NCBI GenBank assembly: GCA_030653405.1
Contig: JAURZO010000086.1
Location: 1-28,236 of the forward strand
Direction: 5' to 3'
Source: Zwartia sp.
GTDB taxonomy: Bacteria > Pseudomonadota > Gammaproteobacteria > Burkholderiales > Burkholderiaceae_B
DNA: 28,236 nt
This document shows, one piece after another, positions 6,767-13,728 of this stretch; within the stretch, counting starts at the first letter, position 1; every line of letters starts with the position of its first letter. The position numbers were made by a program, and so were the translations under genes. The notes under the pieces were generated by a model, which saw only the letters and a list, made by a program, of their open reading frames with translations, did no database searches and was not told the origin of the DNA.

Positions 6767-7935
6767 GCACGCTTCTCCGCCGCATCCAGAATCTTGCGCG
6801 CCATACTCCAGCGATGAACCTCACTTGGACCGTCATAAATTCTAAAAGCACGCATATCCAAAAATATCCGCATCACCACTGTTTCGCCCGTCACGCCTTG
6901 CCCGCCTAGAATCTGAACGCAACGATCCACCACACGCCACTCTGCTTCGGAACAAGTGACCTTGGCGCGGCTTGATTCGAAATTACATGTCTGACCTTGA
7001 TCAAGCAGCCATGCCGTATGCGCAATATGAAGGCGGCAAGTCTGTATATCCATGTCATTGTCTGCCAACATGAAGCCAACGCCTTCGTGCTTGCCTAATG
7101 CTCGGCCAAAGGCTTGGCGCGTTCGTGCGTATTCGGTCGCAATATCATGCGCCCGACGTGCTTGCCCGAGCCAACGCATACAGTGCGTCAAACGAGCGGG
7201 CGCAAGACGAACTTGTGCGTACTTAAAGCCACGGCCGATTTCGCCTAGAACGTCAGTCGCAGGAATCCGTACATTGTTGAATTCCATCACGCAATGACCG
7301 CCTGTAAAGCAGCTATCCATTGCATCCATCTGTCGTGTGACGCTAATACCTTCACGGCTCATGTCTGACAGGAACATCGTGGCGGAACCATCTTCCATTT
7401 TTGCCATGATGATCACGTAGGTTGCGCCTTCGGCACCCGTAATGAACCATTTTGTTCCGTTGATCACATAGTGATCGCCGTCTTTGACTGCGGTCGTCAA
7501 CATCATCGATGGATCTGCGCCAGCACCAGGATGCGGTTCTGTCATGGCAAAGCAGGAGCGCGTGTGACCTTGCACTTGAGGGCGGAGCCAGCGCTCTTTT
7601 TGCTCATGCGTGGCCACCATCTCCATAAGATGGATGTTGCCTTCGTCAGGGGCATGAATATTCATCGCCGTCGGTCCGAGTGCCGAATAACCGGCTTCTT
7701 CGAACACAATGGCTTTGTCTGTGTGACTTAAACCTAAACCACCCATTTCAATGGAGGCATGCGGAGTCAGCAATCCAGCCTCTCGCGCCAGTCCAACGAG
7801 TTCTGCTCGCAGTGCCTCGGTAGGGCCGTGGGATGTTGCCCGGGGGTCGCCTTCAAGCGGGATAATTTTTTCGGCGATGAAACGCCTGGTGCGCGCTTGT
7901 AATTCAAGCTGCGCGGGAGTGAGGGAGAAATCCAT
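6763..7935 (-). CDS. Acyl-CoA dehydrogenase, ACAD10/ACAD11/LvaC-like, with Asp at the usual catalytic Glu position
   Basis: The 390-residue flavoprotein has the acyl-CoA dehydrogenase order: a helical N-terminal domain, CFAMTEP (128-134) and WFITGA for FAD/substrate contacts, ARTRQAFG (270-277), and QILGGQGVTGE (341-351). The C-terminal motif is RIYDGPSEVHRW, in which Asp368 stands where medium-chain enzymes have the catalytic Glu of YEG. This DGPxEVH form is typical of the ACAD10/11 branch, whose bacterial member LvaC works with an APH kinase on 4-phospho-acyl-CoAs. It is the first gene of the operon. AGGA lies eight bases before the ATG, and a 142-bp divergent region separates it from the DUF296 gene. 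Substrate preference is inferred from context. Confidence 0.93.
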   Translation of the reverse strand: MDFSLTPAQLELQARTRRFIAEKIIPLEGDPRATSHGPTEALRAELVGLAREAGLLTPHASIEMGGLGLSHTDKAIVFEEAGYSALGPTAMNIHAPDEGNIHLMEMVATHEQKERWLRPQVQGHTRSCFAMTEPHPGAGADPSMMLTTAVKDGDHYVINGTKWFITGAEGATYVIIMAKMEDGSATMFLSDMSREGISVTRQMDAMDSCFTGGHCVMEFNNVRIPATDVLGEIGRGFKYAQVRLAPARLTHCMRWLGQARRAHDIATEYARTRQAFGRALGKHEGVGFMLADNDMDIQTCRLHIAHTAWLLDQGQTCNFESSRAKVTCSEAEWRVVDRCVQILGGQGVTGETVVMRIFLDMRAFRIYDGPSEVHRWSMARKILDAAEKRA

Positions 7936-7992
7936 TTAACGTTTCCTGTTTACTTCGTATGGCGAATAGGGAACTTCATTGCATGTTGATTA

Positions 7993-8006
7993 ATAATGGC
8001 TATTAT
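7993..8006. promoter_or_regulatory. AT-rich inverted repeat between divergent genes
   Basis: ATAAT (7993-7997) and ATTAT (8002-8006) form a 5-bp inverted repeat with a four-base spacer in the 142-bp gap between the acyl-CoA dehydrogenase gene (minus) and the DUF296 gene (plus). It could overlap a promoter or be a regulator site. AT-rich repeats of this size arise readily by chance. Confidence 0.2.
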
Positions 8007-8077
8007 CTCAATTTACAGGCAATTCGTTTGTCTCCTCAACTCGCAAGCCATTTATTTGGATTAACCCCTCTCTGATC

Positions 8078-8956
8078 ATGCGCAGCATTGTTCATCCAGG
8101 TCTCCCAGAGCAGCAACGACTGTTTGCTGTTCCGACGCGTGTGCGCCCAATTCAAACCACCTCATCTTGTGGATTGTCGTTGCTAGAAGCCCTCACTGAA
8201 GTCGTGGATACCTTTCATGTAAAAAGTGGCGCATTCAGACTAAATGGGGGTTCATTTACGACATTTAGCTACGTGATGCCGGCTCTTTCAAAAACATCCG
8301 AACACGCCGTGTATTTTAGTGACACCTATGCTGTCGACGGAGAAATCGAGCTTGAAGCAGCTTCAGTCACCTTTGGACTACGCGATGGCAAGCCCTGGTT
8401 ACATTGCCATGCGGTGTGGATTGAGCCAAGTGGACGTCGTCATTGTGGTCACCTTTTGCCCGATCAGGTGATCGTGTCTGAACCAATTAACATCAAAGGC
8501 GTTGGTTTGGTTGATGCAGCCTTCGTCGTCACACCTGATGCAGAAACACATTTTTCGCTCTTTGTGCCCACGGCAATCCTTGCGGATCCTGCTCTGGACT
8601 TTCATTTCGCTGATGACAAGCACCAGGCTTACGCGATACGACTAGCGCCCAATCAAGATATCTCTTTAGCCTTAGAGCAATTTTGTCAATCTCGCGGGAT
8701 TAAAAATGCCGAAATTCACGGCGGAGTGGGCAGCACCGTCGGTGCTGTCTTTCGAGACGGACGTGTGGTCGAACCCTTTGTGACGGAGTTGTTGATTCGT
8801 TCTGGGTGGATTCATACTCCAACTAAGGATCAGCCATGCGCGCAGATAGACATCGCGATGGTGGATTACCAAGGAGGTATATCAGAGGGTAGGCTGACAG
8901 CAGGTGAAAATCCGGTTCTTGTGACTGCTGAATTGGTGTTGTGTTCAACGTCGTAG
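8078..8956 (+). CDS. DUF296 (PPC/PCC domain) protein, two-domain form
   Basis: The 292-residue product appears to contain two PPC (DUF296) domains in tandem. The first, about residues 30-140, carries LHCHAVWIEPSGRRHCGHLLPD with the His-rich HCHA (109-112) and GHLLPD (124-129) typical of the family. The second, about residues 185-290, carries IHGGVGSTVGAVF and ends VTAELVL. In bacteria this fold forms trimers and is often found beside acyl-CoA or aromatic catabolism genes; its biochemical role is poorly defined. Only a weak Shine-Dalgarno sequence is seen before the ATG. It is transcribed divergently from the acyl-CoA dehydrogenase operon and convergent with the SDR gene at 8997. No membrane segment or signal peptide is visible. 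Confidence 0.8.
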   Translation: MRSIVHPGLPEQQRLFAVPTRVRPIQTTSSCGLSLLEALTEVVDTFHVKSGAFRLNGGSFTTFSYVMPALSKTSEHAVYFSDTYAVDGEIELEAASVTFGLRDGKPWLHCHAVWIEPSGRRHCGHLLPDQVIVSEPINIKGVGLVDAAFVVTPDAETHFSLFVPTAILADPALDFHFADDKHQAYAIRLAPNQDISLALEQFCQSRGIKNAEIHGGVGSTVGAVFRDGRVVEPFVTELLIRSGWIHTPTKDQPCAQIDIAMVDYQGGISEGRLTAGENPVLVTAELVLCSTS

Positions 8957-8996
8957 TCCACGGTATGGCTACCTGCATCCCAGACTGAACATTGAT

Positions 8997-9863
8997 TCAC
9001 GACTGAGGTGAAGTCCCTTTGTCATAAAGCTGAGAAACGTAGGATTTAGTGTGCGGTCCTCCATCGACACTCAGAGCGGCGCCATTGACATAGGCCGCGC
9101 GTGGTGAGGCAAGAAATACCACGACATTGGCGATATCTTGCGGGACGCCCCATTTTTGCCCGGTCGGCATTGCGGCCACTTCAAGTGTTCCTCGTGTGTT
9201 GAGTGCAGGGGTTTCTTCCCACTTGCCGCCTTTGGCTTGACGCTCCCAAAGCCTGAAGCGCTCTTCTGATTTGACAACACCTGGCACAACACAATTTACC
9301 CGTATCCCATATTCAGCCAACTCTGTCGCCAAATCGATTGAAAAACGAATTTCCGCTGCTTTGGCAGGACCGGTGCAGCTCGATCCAGGAGGAAAATTGC
9401 CCCGTAAAGCCGTGCGTCCTGAGATATTAATGATCGATGGAAAGGCGGACAGTTTGAGCAAAGGTAACGCACGTTGTGAAATACGAAATTGCGCAAAAAA
9501 ATTAATCGCCATTCCATCTTGCAACTCGGCATCGGTCACTTCAGAAAATGGCTTGTATATGCCAGTGCCCGCATTGTTCACCAGAATATCGAGTTTTCTA
9601 TGACGGGCTTGGATATGTGCGATCAGCGCTTCAATTTCAGCGAGCACAGTAACATCCGCTTGAAAACATTCGATTGATCCAGGATGCTCTGAGGACGTTG
9701 CACTTGCTTGAATCAATGCGACGGCTGTTTGTAATTTTTCCAGCCGTCTTGCGCAGATAATGACATGCGCGCCTTCAAGAAAAAAAGACTGCGCGCAAGC
9801 CAAACCAATACCCTCGCTTCCTCCAGTCACGCAGACAATCTGGCCATCAAGATCAAGTTTCAT
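8997..9863 (-). CDS. SDR-family oxidoreductase lacking the catalytic Tyr
   Basis: The 288-residue protein has a normal Rossmann half: TGGSEGIG (13-20), NNAG (96-99), Asn121 and Ser148 in NISG. The expected YxxxK is replaced by TGPAK: Lys168 is kept but Thr164 stands in place of Tyr. The surrounding SSCTGPAKAA resembles a minor SDR group with this GPAK signature, so the change is probably a subfamily trait rather than decay. The C-terminus (VNGAALSVDGGPH) is typical of family C2 SDRs. It lies 15 bases after the Bug receptor gene on the same strand and is probably in its operon. Whether it is a dehydrogenase with altered chemistry or a dehydratase/decarboxylase-like variant cannot be told. Confidence 0.87.
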   Translation of the reverse strand: MKLDLDGQIVCVTGGSEGIGLACAQSFFLEGAHVIICARRLEKLQTAVALIQASATSSEHPGSIECFQADVTVLAEIEALIAHIQARHRKLDILVNNAGTGIYKPFSEVTDAELQDGMAINFFAQFRISQRALPLLKLSAFPSIINISGRTALRGNFPPGSSCTGPAKAAEIRFSIDLATELAEYGIRVNCVVPGVVKSEERFRLWERQAKGGKWEETPALNTRGTLEVAAMPTGQKWGVPQDIANVVVFLASPRAAYVNGAALSVDGGPHTKSYVSQLYDKGTSPQS

Positions 9864-9878
9864 TTGCAGCGTATCGCC

Positions 9879-10862
9879 TTAGTTGACCTTGATATTCAAG
9901 CGACGAATGATGTCGCCAAAGCGCTGAATTTCAGCACGGAAAAAGGTATTTAATTGTTCAGGAGTCGAGTACTCAGGCTCGGCACCTTGCTTGATAATCG
10001 CCTCACGAACATCCGGTTTTTCGAGAGTGACTTTCGCAGCGGCATTGAGCTTATCAATGATCGGTTGCGGTGTGCCGGCCCTCGCAAACAGTGCATACCA
10101 TTGCGAGACTTCTAATTTGTAGCCTGCCTCAGTCAGCGTGGGTACATCAGGCATGGAGGAGGAGCGTTTCGCGCTTGCGACGCCCAGCACCTTGACACGC
10201 CCGGCTTTATAGAGAGCAGAAGCGGAAGCCACACCTACAAAAGTGATGGGGACTTGTCCAGCAGCGACGTCTGCGATTGCTGGTGCATCACCCTTGTAGG
10301 GTGCGTGGACCATATCGATTCCCGTCAGTGATTTAAAAGCCTCTCCCGTCAGGTGACCCGTTGAGCCAATGCCGCTGCTTGAGAACGCCAGCTTACCCGG
10401 ATTTTTTTTCCCGAAAGCGACTAGTTCTGCGATATTGTTCAGCCCTAGCTTTGGGTCAACAACGAGTACTAGTGGCACGAAGCCAACCATGCTGACTGGC
10501 GCAAAATCGTTGATCGGATCATAGGGGGCATTTGGATAAAGCGTGGGGTTGGTGCCTTGCGTCGCGCTATTTCCCATCAGCAGGGTGTATCCGTCTGGAG
10601 CAGACTTAGCGACAAAGGTGGCTCCCACGATTCCGTTTGCACCCGTTTTATTATCAGCAACGATGGTGGCTTTTAGAATAGGCGCCATTTGCTGAGCCAT
10701 CAGACGCGTCAGATAGTCATTCGCACCGCCGGCGGCAAAGGGTGAAACGAATGTAATCGGCTTATCGGGATACTGCGCCTGTGCGATCGTGCCGCTCAGT
10801 GTAAACATTGCGATGCCGGTCGCTGAAACCAACGCGAGTAGTTTAGATTTAAAGCCTTTCAT
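9879..10862 (-). CDS. Bug/TctC-family periplasmic solute-binding receptor
   Basis: The 327-residue product begins with a Sec signal peptide (basic MKGFKSK, a hydrophobic core, and AQA at 27-29 before QYPDKPI). The mature protein shows the Bug family pattern: YPDKPITFVSPFAAGGANDYLTR, NKTGANGIVGA, SAPDGYTLLMGN, the YDPINDFAPVS block, and the C-terminal GTPQPIIDKLNAA. These receptors bind carboxylated or aromatic small molecules in the periplasm, sometimes for TctAB transporters and often as orphans. No tctA or tctB gene is in the window, so it is an orphan here. A strong GGAGAG lies just upstream of the ATG. The SDR downstream and the divergent catabolic run suggest the ligand feeds that pathway, which is inference. 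Confidence 0.95.
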   Translation of the reverse strand: MKGFKSKLLALVSATGIAMFTLSGTIAQAQYPDKPITFVSPFAAGGANDYLTRLMAQQMAPILKATIVADNKTGANGIVGATFVAKSAPDGYTLLMGNSATQGTNPTLYPNAPYDPINDFAPVSMVGFVPLVLVVDPKLGLNNIAELVAFGKKNPGKLAFSSSGIGSTGHLTGEAFKSLTGIDMVHAPYKGDAPAIADVAAGQVPITFVGVASASALYKAGRVKVLGVASAKRSSSMPDVPTLTEAGYKLEVSQWYALFARAGTPQPIIDKLNAAAKVTLEKPDVREAIIKQGAEPEYSTPEQLNTFFRAEIQRFGDIIRRLNIKVN

Positions 10863-10903
10863 GTTGTCTCTCCAGTAGTTTTTTTGTTTTGTCGTTTTTC
10901 AAG

Positions 10904-10932
10904 ATGGTCGTTTGATTTAAAGCTGTGACCAT
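10904..10932. promoter_or_regulatory. ATGGTC/GACCAT inverted repeat in the Bug-monooxygenase divergent region
   Basis: ATGGTC (10904-10909) and GACCAT (10927-10932) are perfect inverted copies separated by 17 bp. They lie in the intergenic region between the Bug receptor gene and the nitronate monooxygenase-like gene. The spacing would place both arms on about the same face of the helix, two turns apart, as expected for a dimeric regulator. No regulator gene is adjacent. Treat it as a candidate operator only. Confidence 0.25.
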
Positions 10933-11050
10933 GCGTGAGGAATAAGGCTGAACATATATAACGTCCGATAGTCCTCTTCAATACAAAGTTCACAATATGG
11001 ACGCACAAGATAATGAGCAGACCAAGAGAAGACGCACTTTTTACGGATGA

Positions 11051-12112
11051 ATGGATGACGTAGTAAAGTCACCAACTGTTGCGATACTTTTAAAACTGAT
11101 TCAGCAAACAACCGGAAAAACTATCTTGCAAACTGAGCTCACTAAACGACTTGGAATACAGCACCCCATTATTCAAGGGGGCATGCAATGGATTGGTCGC
11201 GCGGAACTCGTCGCTGCAGTTTCAAATGCTGGAGCGCTTGGTACGTTGACCGCGCTTACGCAACCGACGCCCGAAGCGTTGAGAGATGAAATCGCTCGTT
11301 TGCGCACGATGACGGACCGTCCTTTCGCCGTCAATCTGACATTTCTGCCGACACTCAAACCCGTTCCTTACGCAGCCTACAGAGATGTGATTATTGACTG
11401 TGGTGTCAAGATCGTTGAGACAGCCGGCAATAATCCCTCCGAGCATATGCCTGCACTCAAGGCAGCGGGGATCACGGTCATCCATAAATGCACAACGGCA
11501 CGGCATGCCTTAAAGGCCCAACAGATTGGCGTCGATATGGTCAGTATTGATGGATTTGAGTGCGCAGGACATACCGGCGAAGAAGATATTCCTGGGTTGA
11601 TTCTGATTCCTTCCGCAGTCGCCAAGTTAAGCATTCCTGTCATCGCCTCCGGTGGGTTCGGAGATGGCAAAGGGCTTGTGGCCGCCTTGGCACTCGGTGC
11701 GGAGGGCATCAATATGGGAACGCGCTTCATGTGCACCCAGGAATCTCCCGCTCACCTGAATATCAAGCAAGCGATTGTCGACAACGCCGAGACGGACACC
11801 GCGCTCATTTTGCGAAGTTTGCGCAACAGTAGTCGCGTGGCGCGCACCAATCTCTCACAAAGCATTATTGAAATGGAAAAAGCCGGCGCGACTATTGTTG
11901 AGCTTGGCCCAAAGATTGCCGGCGCCAAAGGTCGTCAAGTCTACGAGGAAGGCAACGTCGAGGGCGGTATCTGGACTGTCGGCATGGTGCAGGGATTAAT
12001 ACACGACATCCCAACCTGCGCGCAACTTGTACAACGTATTGTTGACGAGGCCGAGGCGATCATCGAGCAGCGACTGTTGAGACTAATTGGGAAAATCGAT
12101 CAGTGTGCTTAA
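11051..12112 (+). CDS. Nitronate monooxygenase-like FMN enzyme (NPD/FabK-type TIM barrel)
   Basis: The protein has the nitronate monooxygenase/2-nitropropane dioxygenase pattern. From the ATG at 11051 (353 residues) it shows LGIQHPIIQGGM (34-45), SNAGALGTL, GFECAGHTG (168-176), the phosphate-binding ASGGFGDG (199-206) and MGTRF (222-226). Members oxidise alkyl nitronates with FMN or act as related flavin oxidoreductases. The start is uncertain. Family proteins usually begin just before the TELTKRLGI segment, and a TTG at 11126 with GGAA upstream would give that end. The 25 residues from 11051 would then be untranslated leader. It heads a plus-strand run with the DUF35, thiolase-like and thioesterase genes, although a 55-bp gap with a hairpin separates it from them. 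Confidence 0.9.
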   Translation: MDDVVKSPTVAILLKLIQQTTGKTILQTELTKRLGIQHPIIQGGMQWIGRAELVAAVSNAGALGTLTALTQPTPEALRDEIARLRTMTDRPFAVNLTFLPTLKPVPYAAYRDVIIDCGVKIVETAGNNPSEHMPALKAAGITVIHKCTTARHALKAQQIGVDMVSIDGFECAGHTGEEDIPGLILIPSAVAKLSIPVIASGGFGDGKGLVAALALGAEGINMGTRFMCTQESPAHLNIKQAIVDNAETDTALILRSLRNSSRVARTNLSQSIIEMEKAGATIVELGPKIAGAKGRQVYEEGNVEGGIWTVGMVQGLIHDIPTCAQLVQRIVDEAEAIIEQRLLRLIGKIDQCA

Positions 12113-12115
12113 AGC

Positions 12116-12131
12116 TTGAGCTTTAGCTCAA
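12116..12131 (+). terminator. Intercistronic hairpin after the monooxygenase gene
   Basis: TTGAGC (12116-12121) and GCTCAA (12126-12131) pair in a 6-bp stem with a TTTA loop, starting four bases after the monooxygenase stop codon. Only a short ATTT follows, so it is a weak intrinsic terminator at best. It could instead mark a partial read-through or mRNA-processing point before the DUF35 gene. Confidence 0.35.
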
Positions 12132-12167
12132 ATTTGCGCGCACTCCCTGGATGAATGCAAAAGGTAA

Positions 12168-12545
12168 ATGATGACGAATAAACAAAAATCCCCGTACGGG
12201 GTCTATCTCGAGTATTTGCAACAAGGTCAGCTTGCTTATCAATACAGCACTGCGGCGAATAAAGCGATTTTCTTTCCCCGCGAAATCTGTCCTGAAACAG
12301 GTTTGGAATGCCTTGAGTGGCGAGTCAGCAAAGGTTTCGGCACTGTTTACAGCACCTCGGCTGTCCATCCACGCGAAGGCGCCGTCTATAACGTCGCACT
12401 CATTGATTGTGACGAGGGCTTTCGTTTAATGAGCCGCGTCGAGCAAATTTCTCCCGAGCAAGTCAAAATCGGCATGCGTGTCCAGTTCAAAACGCATCAG
12501 CCAGATGGTGATGATCCTTATCCAGTTTTTGTACCGGTGGCATAA
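12168..12545 (+). CDS. DUF35 OB-fold protein, partner of the thiolase-like protein
   Basis: The 125-residue product fits DUF35 proteins: an N-terminal helix (GVYLEYLQQG), a rubredoxin-like knuckle, then an OB-fold (FGTVYSTSAVHP, YNVALIDCDEGFRLMSRV, MRVQF). Only two Cys remain at the knuckle (Cys41 and Cys48, in ICPETGLEC) instead of the four of metal-binding members, so zinc binding is doubtful. DUF35 proteins form complexes with thiolase-like enzymes, for example in archaeal HMG-CoA synthesis and the actinobacterial Ltp2-ChsH2 steroid aldolase. The thiolase-like gene starts two bases after this stop. AAGGT precedes the start, and the adjoining ATG at 12171 is an equally possible start. Confidence 0.88.
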   Translation: MMTNKQKSPYGVYLEYLQQGQLAYQYSTAANKAIFFPREICPETGLECLEWRVSKGFGTVYSTSAVHPREGAVYNVALIDCDEGFRLMSRVEQISPEQVKIGMRVQFKTHQPDGDDPYPVFVPVA

Positions 12546-12547
12546 CA

Positions 12548-13705
12548 ATGAACACATTAATCAAGCGTGGCAGTGTGGCGATTGTCGGTGCAGCCGAATC
12601 CGATTTAGGTGAGGTTGCCCCAGGATTTTCAGCGATAGATTTGATGGCGCAAGGGGTATCCCGTGCGGTGAATGATGCCGGATTAAATATTAAAGACATC
12701 GATGGTATTTTTTGTGCAACTGCGCAAAGTCGGTTTGCTGGCGTGTCACTTGCTGAATATTTACGGTTACCTGAAGCCTTCATCGATACGACTGCGACAG
12801 GTGGCTCATCGTTTATGGGACATTTGGCGAAGGCACAGATGGCGATTCAGGCTGGGGTTTGTGAAGTCGCCGTTGTTGCCTATGGAAGTACACAGCGTAC
12901 GCTTGGACGTAAAAACACGAGCGTTGCAGAATACAACCCTTATGAATCACCCTTCAAACCATTTCTGCCCCCGACAGCCTATGCGATGGCTGCAGCCAGG
13001 CATATGCACGAGTTTGGTACGACGCGTGAGCAACTTGCGGAGGTTGCAGTCGCAGCGCGTCAATGGGCACTCATGAATCCAGTTGCCTGGGAAAAGAAGC
13101 CCCTGACCGTTCAGGATGTTTTGAGCGCACGCATGTTGAGTTATCCACTGACAGTTCGCGATTGCTGTTTGGTCACGGATGGTGGTGGCGCGATTGTCGT
13201 GACATCGGCTGCACGTGCCAAGTCACTCAAGAAGCCACCTGTTTATCTGCTCGGCGAAGCCCATGTCACGACACATTCCACGATCTCAAACATGCCGAAT
13301 CTGGTGGAGACGGGGGCAAAACGCTCGGGCGAGCTCGCCTATCAGCGTGCGGGTTTAACGGTCAAAGACATTGACGTCCTCGAACTGTACGACGCCTTTA
13401 CGATCAACACCATCTTGTTTTTGGAAGATCTGGGCTTTTGCAAAAAGGGTGAGGGCGGTGCTTTTGTTTCCGGTGGTCGCATTGCACCGGGTGGCGCGCT
13501 TCCCGTCAACACGAATGGTGGTGGTTTGTCTTATTGCCACCCCGGCATGTACGGGCTGTTTTTGTTGATTGAGGCGACTCGTCAGTTACGGGGCGAATGT
13601 GGTCCCCGCCAAGTCGCTGGAGCGAATACGGCCATTGCGCATGGCAACGGCGGTGTACTGTCATCGCAAGACACCGTGATTCTCGGTACGGCAGCAACAC
13701 TTTGA
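12548..13705 (+). CDS. Thiolase-like protein (SCP-x/Ltp2 type) lacking the nucleophilic Cys
   Basis: The 385-residue product has the thiolase fold pattern: VAIVGAAESDLG at the N-terminus, ELYDAFTINTI in the C-terminal half, NTNGGGLSYCHPGMYG with the active-site His, and AHGNGG near the end. At the position where thiolases carry the acyl-accepting Cys, it reads TGGSSFMGH (84-92), with no Cys. The last CxG motif is also replaced by HGN. This is the DUF35-associated branch, whose studied member Ltp2 is a retro-aldolase acting on a CoA thioester rather than a Claisen thiolase. I therefore infer aldolytic or otherwise non-thiolytic C-C cleavage. It is tightly linked to the DUF35 gene (two-base gap) and the thioesterase gene. 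Confidence 0.9.
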   Translation: MNTLIKRGSVAIVGAAESDLGEVAPGFSAIDLMAQGVSRAVNDAGLNIKDIDGIFCATAQSRFAGVSLAEYLRLPEAFIDTTATGGSSFMGHLAKAQMAIQAGVCEVAVVAYGSTQRTLGRKNTSVAEYNPYESPFKPFLPPTAYAMAAARHMHEFGTTREQLAEVAVAARQWALMNPVAWEKKPLTVQDVLSARMLSYPLTVRDCCLVTDGGGAIVVTSAARAKSLKKPPVYLLGEAHVTTHSTISNMPNLVETGAKRSGELAYQRAGLTVKDIDVLELYDAFTINTILFLEDLGFCKKGEGGAFVSGGRIAPGGALPVNTNGGGLSYCHPGMYGLFLLIEATRQLRGECGPRQVAGANTAIAHGNGGVLSSQDTVILGTAATL

Positions 13706-13728
13706 CGCAATAATTTTTGGAAGCACGT

